Notes under the pieces: model-generated
The model's database searches: none
What the model was told of the DNA's origin: nothing
Seen by the model: only the letters and a program-made list of their open reading frames with translations
Shown here: piece after piece, positions 41,901 through 57,100 of the stretch
How positions within the stretch are numbered: position 1 is the stretch's first letter
Layout: each line of letters opens with the position of its first letter
DNA from: Spongilla lacustris
Lineage: Eukaryota; Porifera; Demospongiae; Spongillida; Spongillidae
Length of the DNA: 64,000 nt
Assembly: GCA_949361645.1 (NCBI GenBank)
Contig: OX442419.1
Span: 6,100,714-6,164,713, forward strand
Reading direction: 5' to 3'
Made by a program: the position numbers and the translations under genes

Positions 41901-44900
41901 TAGATTTAATTTACCATTGAATGGTTTATGATAATCCATGTTAGACCATAAGTGTTAAATCCACACAGCGATATTCACAATAGGTGTTATATCATTGAAA
42001 TCATAATAACAACATTTAATAATTAAACCATTACTAGTTATTAAATCTAGATACATATAGATAGTATGTCTGAGTGTATTAGATTTAATTTACCATTGAA
42101 TGGTTTATGATTATCCATGTTAGACCATAAGTGTTAAATCCACACTGAGATATTCACAATAGGTGTTATATCATTAAAATCATAATAACGACATTTAAAA
42201 ATTAAACCATTACTAGTTAGTAAATCTCGATACATAGGGTTAGTATGTCTGAGTGTATTAGATTTAATTTACCATTGAATGGTTTGTGATGATCCATGTT
42301 AAACCATAAGTGTTATTTCCACACTGAGATATTCACAATAGGTATACTATCATTAAAATCATAATAACGACAATTAATAAATAAACGATTACTAGTTAGT
42401 AAATCTAGATACATATGGATAGTATGTCTGAGTGTATTAGATTTAATTTACCATTGAATGGTTTATGATAAACCATGTTAAACCATAAGTGTTAAATCCA
42501 CACTGAGATATTCACAATAGGTGTTATATCATTAAAATCACAATAACGACATTTAATAATTAAACCATTTCTGATTAGTAAATCTAGATACATATGGATA
42601 GTATGACTGAGTGTATTAGATTTACTTTACCATTGAATGGTTTATCATAATCAATGTTAAACGATAAGTGTTATTTCCACACTGAGATATTCACAATAGG
42701 TTTACTATCATTAAAATAATAATAACGACATTTAATAATTTAACCATTACTAGTTAGTAAATCTCGATACATAGGGTTAGTATGTCTGAGTGTATTAGAT
42801 TTAATTTACCATTGAATGGTTTGTGATGATCCATGTTAAACCATAAGTGTTATTTCCACACTGAGATATTCACAATAGGTATACTATCATTAAAATCATA
42901 ATAACGACAATTAATAAATAAACGATTACTAGTTAGTAAATCTAGATACATATGGATAGTATGTCTGAGTGTATTAGATTTAATTTACCATTGAATGGTT
43001 TATGATAAACCATGTTAAACCATAAGTGCTAAATCCACACTGAGATATTCACAATAGGTGTTATATCATTAAAATCATAATAACGACATTTAATAATTAA
43101 ACCATTTCTGATTAGTAAATCTAGATACATATGGATAGTATGACTGAGTGTATTAGATTTAATTTACCATTGAATGGTTTATCATAATCAATGTTAAACG
43201 ATAAGTGTTATTTCCACACTGAGATATTTACAATAGGTTTACTATCATTAAAATCATAATAACGACATTTAATAATTTAACCATTACTGATTAGTAAATC
43301 TAGATTCATTTGGATAGTATGTCTGAGTGTATTAGATTTAATTTACCATTGAATGGTTTATGATAATCCATGTTAAACCATAAGTGTTGTTTCCACTCTG
43401 AGATATTCACAATAGGTATACTATCATTACAATCATAATAACGACAATTAAAAATTAAACCATTACTAGTTAGTAAATCTAGATACATAAGGATAGTATG
43501 TCTGAGTGTATTAGATTTAATTTACCATTGAATGGTTTATAATAATCCATGATAAACCACAAGTGTTATTTCCACACTGAGATATTCACAATAAGTATAC
43601 GATAACTAAAATCATAATATGTACATTTAATAATTAAACCATTACTAGTTAGTAAATCTGGATACATATGGATAGTATGTCTGAGTGTATTAGATTTAAT
43701 TTACCATTGAATGGTTTATGATAAACCATGTTAAACCATAAGTGTTATTTCCAAACTGAGATACTCACAATAGGTATACTATCATTAAAATCATAATAAC
43801 GACATTTAATAATTAAACCATTACTAGTTAGTAAATCTAGACACATATGGATAGTATGTCTGAATGTATTAGATTTAATTTACCATTGAATGGTTTATGA
43901 TAAACCATGTTAAACCATGAGTGTTATTTCCACAATGAGATATTCACAATAGGTATACTATCATTAAAATCATAATAACGACATTTAATAATTAAATCAT
44001 TACTAGTTAGTAAATCTAGATACATATAGATAGTATGTCTGAGTGTTTTAGATTTAATTTACCATTGAATGGTTTATGATAATCCATGTTAGACCATAAG
44101 TGTTAAATCCACACAGCGATATTCACAATAGGTGTTATATCATTGAAATCATAATAACAACATTTAATAATTAAACCATTACTAGTTATTAAATCTAGAT
44201 ACATATAGATAGTATGTCTGAGTGTATTAGATTTAATTTACCATTGAATGGTTTATGATTATCCATGTTAGACCATAAGTGTTAAATCCACACTGAGATA
44301 TTCACAATAGCTGTTATATCATTAAAATCATAATAACGACATTTAAAAATTAAACCATTACTAGTTAGTAAATCTCGATACATAGGGTTAGTATGTCTGA
44401 GTGTATTAGATTTAATTTACCATTGAATGGTTTGTGATGATCCATGTTAAACCATAAGTGTTATTTCCACACTGAGATATTCACAATAGGTATACTATCA
44501 TTAAAATCATAATAACGACAATTAATAAATAAACGATTACTAGTTAGTAAATCTAGATACATATGGATAGTATGTCTGAGTGTATTAGATTTAATTTACC
44601 ATTGAATGGTTTATGATAATCCATGTTAAACCATGAGTGTTATTTCCACAATGAGATATTCACAATAGGTATATTATCATTATAATCATAATAACGACTT
44701 TTAATAATTAAACCATTACTAGTTAGTAAATCTAGATACATATAGATAGTATGTCTGAGTGAATTAGATTTAATTTAACATTGAATGGTTTATGATAAAC
44801 CATGTTAAACCATAAGTGTTAAATCCACACTGAGATATTCACAATAGGTGTTATATCATTAAAATCATAATAACGACATTTAATAATTAAACCATTACTA

Positions 44901-45400
44901 GTTTGTAAATCTAGATACCTAGGCATAGTATGTCTGAGTGTATTAGATTGAATTTACCATTGAATGGTTTATGATAATCCATGTTAAACCATAAGTGTTA
45001 TTTCCACACTGAGATATTCACAATAGGTATACTATCATTACAATCATAATAACGACAATTAATAATTAAACCATTACTAGTTAGTAAATCTAGATACATA
45101 TAGATAGTATGTCTGAGTGAATTAGATTTAATTTAACATTTAATGGTTTATGATAAACCATGTTAAACCATAAGTGTTAAATCCACACTGAGATATTCAC
45201 AATAGGTGTTATATCATTAAAATCATAATAACGACATTTAAAAATTAAACCATTACTAGTTAGTAAATCTCGATACATAGGGTTAGTATGTCTGAGTGTA
45301 TTAGATTTAATTTACCATTGAATGGTTTATGATAATCCATGTTAGACCATAAGTGTTAAATCCACACAGCGATATTCACAATAGGTGTTATATCATTGAA
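36000..45400 (+). repeat. 7159-bp-offset duplication within the 179-bp satellite
   Basis: Rare variants recur 7159 bp apart: TAGTTAGTAAATCTAGACAC-type marker at 36681 and 43840, and TACCTAGGC at 37758 and 44917. 7159 is close to 40 monomers (7160). The same 60-codon minus-strand frame therefore appears at 36147-36329 and 43306-43488; it is satellite sequence, not a gene. Limits are approximate. Confidence 0.8.
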
Positions 45401-48400
45401 ATCATAATAACAACATTTAATAATTAAACCATTACTAGTTATTAAATCTAGATACATATAGATAGTATGTCTGAGTGTATTAGATTTAATTTACCATTGA
45501 ATGGTTTATGATTATCCATGTTAGACCATAAGTGTTAAATCCACACTGAGATATTCACAATAGGTGTTATATCATTAAAATCATAATAACGACATTTAAA
45601 AATTAAACCATTACTAGTTAGTAAATCTCGATACATAGGGTTAGTATGTCTGAGTGTATTAGATTTAATTTACCATTGAATGGTTTATGATAATCCATGT
45701 TAGACCATAAGTGTTAAATCCACACAGCGATATTCACAATAGGTGTTATATCATTGAAATCATAATAACAACATTTAATAATTAAACCATTACTAGTTAT
45801 TAAATCTAGATACATATGGATAGTATGTCTGAGTGTATTAGATTTAATTTACCATTGAATGGTTTATAATAATCCATGATAAACCATGTGTTATTTCCAC
45901 ACTGAGATATTCACAATAAGTATACTATCACTAAAATCATAATATTTAAATTTAATAATTAAACCATTACTAGTTATTAAATCAAGATACATATAGATAG
46001 TATGTCTGAGTGTATTAGATTTAATTTACCTTTGAATGGTTTATGATAATCCATGTTAAACCATGTGTTATTTCCACACTGAGATATTCACAATAGGTTT
46101 ACTATCATTAAAATCATAATAACGACATTTAATAATTAAACCATTACTGATTAGTAAATCTAGATACATTTGGATAATATGTCTGAGTGTATTAGATTTA
46201 ATTTACCATTGAATCGTTTATGATAAACTATATTAAACCACACTGAGATAATCACAATAGATATATTATCACTAAAATCATAATATGTACTTTTAATAAT
46301 TAAACCATTACTGATTAGTAAATCTAGATACATATGGATAGTATGTCTGAGTGTATTAGATTTAATTTACCATTGAATGGTTTATGATAAACCATGTTAA
46401 ACCATAAGTGTTATTTCCACAATGAGATATTCACAATAGGTATATTACCATTATAATCATAATAACGACATTTAATAATTAAACCATTACTAGTTAGTGA
46501 ATCTAGATACATATAGATAGTATGTCTAAGTGTATTGGATTTAATTTACCATTGATTGGTTTATGATAATCCATGTTAGACCATAAGTGTTAAATCCACA
46601 CTGAGATATTCACAATAGGTGTTATATCATTAAAATCATAATAACGACATTTAATAATTAAACCATTACTAGTTAGTAAATCTAGATACATAGGGATAGT
46701 ATGTCTGAGTGTATTAGATTTAATTTACCATTGAATGGTTTATGATAATCGATGTTAAACCATAAGTGTTATTTCCACATTGAGATATTCACAATAGGTA
46801 TACTATCATTAAAATCTTAATAACGACAATTAATAATTAAACCATTACTAGTTAGTAAATCTAGATACATATGGATAGTATGTCTGAGTGTATTAGATTT
46901 AATTTACCATTGAATGGTTTATGATAAACCATGTTAAACCATAAGTGTTAAATCCACACTGAGATATTCACAATAGGTGTTATATCATTAAAATCATAAT
47001 AACGACATTTAAAAATTAAACCATTACTAGTTAGTAAATCTCGATACATAGGGTTAGTATGTCTGAGTGTATTAGATTTAATTTACCATTGAATGGTTTA
47101 TGATAATCCATGTTAGACCATAAGTGTTAAATCCACACAGCGATATTCACAATAGGTGTTATATCATTGAAATCATAATAACAACATTTAATAATTAAAC
47201 CATTACTAGTTATTAAATCTAGATACATATAGATAGTATGTCTGAGTGTATTAGATTTAATTTACCATTGAATGGTTTATGATTATCCATGTTAGACCAT
47301 AAGTGTTAAATCCACACTGAGATATTCACAATAGGTGTTATATCATTAAAATCATAATAACGACATTTAAAAATTAAACCATTACTAGTTAGTAAATCTC
47401 GATACATAGGGTTAGTATGTCTGAGTGTATTAGATTTAATTTACCATTGAATGGTTTGTGATGATCCATGTTAAACCATAAGTGTTATTTCCACACTGAG
47501 ATATTCACAATAGGTATACTATCATTAAAATCATAATAACGACAATTAATAAATAAACGATTACTAGTTAGTAAATCTAGATACATATGGATAGTATGTC
47601 TGAGTGTATTAGATTTAATTTACCATTGAATGGTTTATGATAAACCATGTTAAACCATAAGTGTTAAATCCACACTGAGATATTCACAATAGGTGTTATA
47701 TCATTAAAATCACAATAACGACATTTAATAATTAAACCATTTCTGATTAGTAAATCTAGATACATATGGATAGTATGACTGAGTGTATTAGATTTACTTT
47801 ACCATTGAATGGTTTATCATAATCAATGTTAAACGATAAGTGTTATTTCCACACTGAGATATTCACAATAGGTTTACTATCATTAAAATAATAATAACGA
47901 CATTTAATAATTTAACCATTACTAGTTAGTAAATCTCGATACATAGGGTTAGTATGTCTGAGTGTATTAGATTTAATTTACCATTGAATGGTTTGTGATG
48001 ATCCATGTTAAACCATAAGTGTTATTTCCACACTGAGATATTCACAATAGGTATACTATCATTAAAATCATAATAACGACAATTAATAAATAAACGATTA
48101 CTAGTTAGTAAATCTAGATACATATGGATAGTATGTCTGAGTGTATTAGATTTAATTTACCATTGAATGGTTTATGATAAACCATGTTAAACCATAAGTG
48201 CTAAATCCACACTGAGATATTCACAATAGGTGTTATATCATTAAAATCATAATAACGACATTTAATAATTAAACCATTTCTGATTAGTAAATCTAGATAC
48301 ATATGGATAGTATGACTGAGTGTATTAGATTTAATTTACCATTGATTGGACTATGATAAACCATGTTAAACCATAAGTGTTATTTCCACACTGAGATATT

Positions 48401-51400
48401 CACAATTGGTATACTATTATTTAAATCATAATTACGACGTTTAATAACTAAACCATTACTAATAAGTAAATCTAGATACATATGGATTCTATGTCTGAGT
48501 GTATTGGATTTAATTTACCATTGAATGGTTTATGATAAACCATGTTAAACCATGAGTGTTATTTCCACAATGAGATATTCACAATAGGTATACTATCATT
48601 AAAATCATAATAACGACATTTAATAATTAAATCATTACTAGTTAGTAAATCTAGATACATATAGATAGTATGTCTGAGTGTTTTAGATTTAATTTACCAT
48701 TGAATGGTTTATGATAATCCATGTTAGACCATAAGTGTTAAATCCACACAGCGATATTCACAATAGGTGTTATATCATTGAAATCATAATAACAACATTT
48801 AATAATTAAACCATTACTAGTTATTAAATCTAGATACATATAGATAGTATGTCTGAGTGTATTAGATTTAATTTACCATTGAATGGTTTATGATTATCCA
48901 TGTTAGACCATAAGTGTTAAATCCACACTGAGATATTCACAATAGCTGTTATATCATTAAAATCATAATAACGACATTTAAAAATTAAACCATTACTAGT
49001 TAGTAAATCTCGATACATAGGGTTAGTATGTCTGAGTGTATTAGATTTAATTTACCATTGAATGGTTTGTGATGATCCATGTTAAACCATAAGTGTTATT
49101 TCCACACTGAGATATTCACAATAGGTATACTATCATTAAAATCATAATAACGACAATTAATAAATAAACGATTACTAGTTAGTAAATCTAGATACATATG
49201 GATAGTATGTCTGAGTGTATTAGATTTAATTTACCATTGAATGGTTTATGATAATCCATGTTAAACCATGAGTGTTATTTCCACAATGAGATATTCACAA
49301 TAGGTATATTATCATTATAATCATAATAACGACTTTTAATAATTAAACCATTACTAGTTAGTAAATCTAGATACATATAGATAGTATGTCTGAGTGAATT
49401 AGATTTAATTTAACATTGAATGGTTTATGATAAACCATGTTAAACCATAAGTGTTAAATCCACACTGAGATATTCACAATAGGTGTTATATCATTAAAAT
49501 CATAATAACGACATTTAATAATTAAACCATTACTAGTTTGTAAATCTAGATACCTAGGCATAGTATGTCTGAGTGTATTAGATTGAATTTACCATTGAAT
49601 GGTTTATGATAATCCATGTTAAACCATAAGTGTTATTTCCACACTGAGATATTCACAATAGGTATACTATCATTACAATCATAATAACGACAATTAATAA
49701 TTAAACCATTACTAGTTAGTAAATCTAGATACATATAGATAGTATGTCTGAGTGAATTAGATTTAATTTAACATTTAATGGTTTATGATAAACCATGTTA
49801 AACCATAAGTGTTAAATCCACACTGAGATATTCACAATAGGTGTTATATCATTAAAATCATAATAACGACATTTAAAAATTAAACCATTACTAGTTAGTA
49901 AATCTCGATACATAGGGTTAGTATGTCTGAGTGTATTAGATTTAATTTACCATTGAATGGTTTATGATAATCCATGTTAGACCATAAGTGTTAAATCCAC
50001 ACAGCGATATTCACAATAGGTGTTATATCATTGAAATCATAATAACAACATTTAATAATTAAACCATTACTAGTTATTAAATCTAGATACATATAGATAG
50101 TATGTCTGAGTGTATTAGATTTAATTTACCATTGAATGGTTTATGATTATCCATGTTAGACCATAAGTGTTAAATCCACACTGAGATATTCACAATAGGT
50201 GTTATATCATTAAAATCATAATAACGACATTTAAAAATTAAACCATTACTAGTTAGTAAATCTCGATACATAGGGTTAGTATGTCTGAGTGTATTAGATT
50301 TAATTTACCATTGAATGGTTTATGATAATCCATGTTAGACCATAAGTGTTAAATCCACACAGCGATATTCACAATAGGTGTTATATCATTGAAATCATAA
50401 TAACAACATTTAATAATTAAACCATTACTAGTTATTAAATCTAGATACATATGGATAGTATGTCTGAGTGTATTAGATTTAATTTACCATTGAATGGTTT
50501 ATAATAATCCATGATAAACCATGTGTTATTTCCACACTGAGATATTCACAATAAGTATACTATCACTAAAATCATAATATTTAAATTTAATAATTAAACC
50601 ATTACTAGTTATTAAATCAAGATACATATAGATAGTATGTCTGAGTGTATTAGATTTAATTTACCTTTGAATGGTTTATGATAATCCATGTTAAACCATG
50701 TGTTATTTCCACACTGAGATATTCACAATAGGTTTACTATCATTAAAATCATAATAACGACATTTAATAATTAAACCATTACTGATTAGTAAATCTAGAT
50801 ACATTTGGATAATATGTCTGAGTGTATTAGATTTAATTTACCATTGAATCGTTTATGATAAACTATATTAAACCACACTGAGATAATCACAATAGATATA
50901 TTATCACTAAAATCATAATATGTACTTTTAATAATTAAACCATTACTGATTAGTAAATCTAGATACATATGGATAGTATGTCTGAGTGTATTAGATTTAA
51001 TTTACCATTGAATGGTTTATGATAAACCATGTTAAACCATAAGTGTTATTTCCACAATGAGATATTCACAATAGGTATATTACCATTATAATCATAATAA
51101 CGACATTTAATAATTAAACCATTACTAGTTAGTGAATCTAGATACATATAGATAGTATGTCTAAGTGTATTGGATTTAATTTACCATTGATTGGTTTATG
51201 ATAATCCATGTTAGACCATAAGTGTTAAATCCACACTGAGATATTCACAATAGGTGTTATATCATTAAAATCATAATAACGACATTTAATAATTAAACCA
51301 TTACTAGTTAGTAAATCTAGATACATAGGGATAGTATGTCTGAGTGTATTAGATTTAATTTACCATTGAATGGTTTATGATAATCGATGTTAAACCATAA

Positions 51401-52980
51401 GTGTTATTTCCACATTGAGATATTCACAATAGGTATACTATCATTAAAATCTTAATAACGACAATTAATAATTAAACCATTACTAGTTAGTAAATCTAGA
51501 TACATATGGATAGTATGTCTGAGTGTATTAGATTTAATTTACCATTGAATGGTTTATGATAAACCATGTTAAACCATAAGTGTTAAATCCACACTGAGAT
51601 ATTCACAATAGGTGTTATATCATTAAAATCATAATAACGACATTTAAAAATTAAACCATTACTAGTTAGTAAATCTCGATACATAGGGTTAGTATGTCTG
51701 AGTGTATTAGATTTAATTTACCATTGAATGGTTTATGATAATCCATGTTAGACCATAAGTGTTAAATCCACACAGCGATATTCACAATAGGTGTTATATC
51801 ATTGAAATCATAATAACAACATTTAATAATTAAACCATTACTAGTTATTAAATCTAGATACATATAGATAGTATGTCTGAGTGTATTAGATTTAATTTAC
51901 CATTGAATGGTTTATGATTATCCATGTTAGACCATAAGTGTTAAATCCACACTGAGATATTCACAATAGGTGTTATATCATTAAAATCATAATAACGACA
52001 TTTAAAAATTAAACCATTACTAGTTAGTAAATCTCGATACATAGGGTTAGTATGTCTGAGTGTATTAGATTTAATTTACCATTGAATGGTTTGTGATGAT
52101 CCATGTTAAACCATAAGTGTTATTTCCACACTGAGATATTCACAATAGGTATACTATCATTAAAATCATAATAACGACAATTAATAAATAAACGATTACT
52201 AGTTAGTAAATCTAGATACATATGGATAGTATGTCTGAGTGTATTAGATTTAATTTACCATTGAATGGTTTATGATAAACCATGTTAAACCATAAGTGTT
52301 AAATCCACACTGAGATATTCACAATAGGTGTTATATCATTAAAATCACAATAACGACATTTAATAATTAAACCATTTCTGATTAGTAAATCTAGATACAT
52401 ATGGATAGTATGACTGAGTGTATTAGATTTACTTTACCATTGAATGGTTTATCATAATCAATGTTAAACGATAAGTGTTATTTCCACACTGAGATATTCA
52501 CAATAGGTTTACTATCATTAAAATAATAATAACGACATTTAATAATTTAACCATTACTAGTTAGTAAATGTCGATACATAGGGTTAGTATGTCTGAGTGT
52601 ATTAGATTTAATTTACCATTGAATGGTTTGTGATGATCCATGTTAAACCATAAGTGTTATTTCCACACTGAGATATTCACAATAGGTATACTATCATTAA
52701 AATCATAATAACGACAATTAATAAATAAACGATTACTAGTTAGTAAATCTAGATACATATGGATAGTATGTCTGAGTGTATTAGATTTAATTTACCATTG
52801 AATGGTTTATGATAAACCATGTTAAACCATAAGTGCTAAATCCACACTGAGATATTCACAATAGGTGTTATATCATTAAAATCATAATAACGACATTTAA
52901 TAATTAAACCATTTCTGATTAGTAAATCTAGATACATATGGATAGTATGACTGAGTGTATTAGATTTAATTTACCATTGA
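43880..52980 (+). repeat. 4635-bp tandem duplication within the 179-bp satellite
   Basis: Markers recur with offset 4635: GACTTTTAAT at 44696 and 49331, the start of TATACTATCACTAAAATC at 45921 and 50556, and the single-monomer variant GATGTTAAAC (after TAATC) at 46751 and 51386. The shared stretch is about 43.88-48.34 against 48.51-52.98 kb; just past it the copies differ (GATTGGACTATG at 48344 has no counterpart). Confidence 0.85.
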
Positions 52981-54185
52981 ATGGTTTATCATAATCAATG
53001 TTAAACGATAAGTGTTATTTCCACACTGAGATATTCACAATAGGTTTACTATCATTAAAATCATAATAACGACATTTAATAATTTAACCATTACTGATTA
53101 GTAAATCTAGATACATTTGGATAGTATGTCTGAGTGTATTAGATTTAATTTACCATTGAATGGTTTATGATAATCCATGTTAAACCATAAGTGTTATTTC
53201 CACACTGAGATATTCACAATAGGTATACTATCATTACAATCATAATAACGACAATTAAAAATTAAACCATTACTAGTTAGTAAATCTAGATACATATGGA
53301 TAGTATGTCTGAGTGTATTAGATTTAATTTACCATTGAATGGTTTATGATAAACCATGTTAAACCATAAGTGTTATTTCCAAACTGAGATACTCACAATA
53401 GGTATACTATCATTAAAATCATAATAACGACATTTAATAATTAAACCATTACTAGTTAGTAAATCTAGACACATATGGATAGTATGTCTGAATGTATTAG
53501 ATTTAATTTACCATTGAATGGTTTATGATAAACCATGTTAAACCATGAGTGTTATTTCCACAATGAGATATTCACAATAGGTATATTATCATTATAATCA
53601 TAATAACGACTTTTAATAATTAAACCATTACTAGTTAGTAAATCTAGATACATATAGATAGTATGTCTGAGTGTATTAGATTTAATTTACCATTGAATGG
53701 TTTATGATAATCCATGTTAAACCATAAGTGTTATTTCCACACTGAGATATTCACAATAGGTATACTATCATTAAAATCATAATAACGACATTTAATAATT
53801 AAATCATTACTAGTTAGTAAATCTAGATACATATAGATAGTATGTCTGAGTGTTTTAGATTTAATTTACCATTGAATGGTTTATGATAATCCATGTTAGA
53901 CCATAAGTGTTAAATCCACACAGCGATATTCACAATAGGTGTTATATCATTGAAATCATAATAACAACATTTAATAATTAAACCATTACTAGTTATTAAA
54001 TCTAGATACATATAGATAGTATGTCTGAGTGTATTAGATTTAATTTACCATTGAATGGTTTATGATTATCCATGTTAGACCATAAGTGTTAAATCCACAC
54101 TGAGATATTCACAATAGGTATACTATCATTAAAATCATAATAACGACAATTAATAATTAAACCATTATTAGTTAGTAAATCTAGA

Positions 54186-57100
54186 TACGTAGGGATAGTA
54201 TGTCTGAGTGTATTAGATTTAATTTACCATTGAATGGTTTATAATAATCCATGATAAACCAAAAGTGTTATTTCCACACTGAGATATTCACAATAAGTAT
54301 ACTATAACTAAAATCATAATATGTAAATTTAATAATTAAACCATTACTATTTAGTGAATCTAGATACATATAGATAGTATGTCTAAGTGTATTAGATTTA
54401 ATTTACCATTGAATGGTTTATGATAATCCATGTTAGACCATAAGTGTTAAATCCACACTGAGATATTCACAATAGGTGTTATATCATTAAAATCATAATA
54501 ACGACATTTAATAATTAAACCATTACTAGTTAGTAAATCTAGATACATAGGCATAGTATGTCTGAGTGTATTAGATTTAATTTACCATTGAATGGTTTAT
54601 GATAATCCATGTTAGACCATAAGTGTTAAATCCACACTGAGATATTCACAATAGGTGTTATATCATTAAAATCATAATAACGACATTTAATAATTAAACC
54701 ATTACTAGTTAGTAAATCTAGATACATATAGATAGTATGTCTGAGTGTATTAGATTTAATTTACCATTGAATGGTTTATGATAATCCATGTTAGACCATA
54801 AGTGTTAAATCCACACAGCGATATTCACAATAGGTGTTATATCATTGAAATCATAATAACGACAATTAATAATTAAACCATTACTAGTCAGTAAATCTAG
54901 ATACATATGGATAGTATGTCTGAGTGTATTAGATTTAATTTACCATTGAATGGTTTATGATAATCCATGTTAAACCATAAGTGTTATTTCCACACTGAGA
55001 TATTCACAATAGGTATACTATCATTAAAATCATAATAACGACAATTAATAATTAAACCATTATTAGTTAGTAAATCTAGATACGTAGGGATAGTATGTCT
55101 GAGTGTATTAGATTTAATTTACCATTGAATGGTTTATAATAATCCATGATAAACCAAAAGTGTTATTTCCACACTGAGATATTCACAATAAGTATACTAT
55201 AACTAAAATCATAATATGTAAATTTAATAATTAAACCATTACTATTTAGTGAATCTAGATACATATAGATAGTATGTCTAAGTGTATTAGATTTAATTTA
55301 CCATTGAATGGTTTATGATAATCCATGTTAGACCATAAGTGTTAAATCCACACTGAGATATTCACAATAGGTGTTATATCATTAAAATCATAATAACGAC
55401 ATTTAATAATTAAACCATTACTAGTTAGTAAATCTAGATACATAGGCATAGTATGTCTGAGTGTATTAGATTTAATTTACCATTGAATGGTTTATGATAA
55501 TCCATGTTAGACCATAAGTGTTAAATCCACACTGAGATATTCACAATAGGTGTTATATCATTAAAATCATAATAACGACATTTAATAATTAAACCATTAC
55601 TAGTTAGGAAATCTAGATACCTAGGCATAGTATGTCTGAGTGTATTAGATTGAATTTACCATTGAATGGTTTATGATAATCCATGTTAAACCATAAGTGT
55701 TATTTCCACACTGAGATATTCACAATAGGTATACTATCATTACAATCATAATAACGACAATTAATAATTAAACCATTACTTGTTAGTAAATCTAGATACA
55801 TATGGATAGTATGTCTGAGTGTATTAGATTTAATTTACCATTGAATGGTTTATAATAATCCATGATAAACCATGTGTTATTTCCACTCTGAGATATTCAC
55901 AATAAGTATACTATCACTAAAATCATAATATTTAAATTTAATAATTAAACCATGACTTGTTAGTAAATCTATATACATATGGATAGTATGTCTGAGTGTA
56001 TTAGATTTAATTTACCATTGAATGGTTTATGATAATCCATGTTAAACCATAAGTGTTATTTCCACACTGAGATATTCACAATAGGTCTACTATCATTAAA
56101 ATCTTAATAATGACATTTAATAATTAAATCATTACTAGTTAGTAAATCTAGATACATATAGATAGTATGTCTGAGTGTATTTGATTTAATTTACCATTGA
56201 ATGGTTTATAATAATCCATGTTAGACCATAAGTGTTAAATCCACACAGCGATATTCACAATAGGTGTTATATCATTGAAATCATAATAACGACATTTAAT
56301 AATTAAACCATTACTAGTTATTAAATCAAGATACATATAGATAGTATGTCTGAGTGTATTAGATTTAATTTACCATTGAATGGTTTATGATAATCCATGT
56401 TAAACCATAAGTGTTATTTCCACACTGAGATATTCACAATAGGTATACTATCATTACAATCATAATAACGACAATTAATAATTAAACCATTACTTGTTAG
56501 TAAATCTAGATACATATGGATAGTATGTCTGAGTGTATTAGATTTAATTTACCATTGAATGGTTTATAATAATCCATGATAAACCATGTGTTATTTCCAC
56601 ACTGAGATATTCACAATAAGTATACTATCACTAAAATCATAATATTTAAATTTAATAATTAAACCATTACTAGTTATTAAATCAAGATACATATAGATAG
56701 TATGTCTGAGTGTATTAGATTTAATTTACCTTTGAATGGTTTATGATAATCCATGTTAAACCATGTGTTATTTCCACACTGAGATATTCACAATAGGTTT
56801 ACTATCATTAAAATCATAATAACGACATTTAATAATTAAACCATTACTGATTAGTAAATCTAGATACATTTGGATAGTATGTCTGAGTGTATTAGATTTA
56901 ATTTACCATTGAATCGTTTATGATAAACTATATTAAACCACACTGAGATAATCACAATAGATATATTATCACTAAAATCATAATATGTACTTTTAATAAT
57001 TAAACCATTACTGATTAGTAAATCTAGATACATATGGGTAGTATGTCTGAGTGTATTAGATTTAATTTACCATTGAATGGTTTATGATAAACCATGTTAA

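Noticed and set aside
36147..43488. Identical 60-codon minus-strand frames at 36147-36329 and 43306-43488
   Set aside because: Both lie within one 179-bp satellite monomer; their identity reflects the 7159-bp duplication and not gene conservation.
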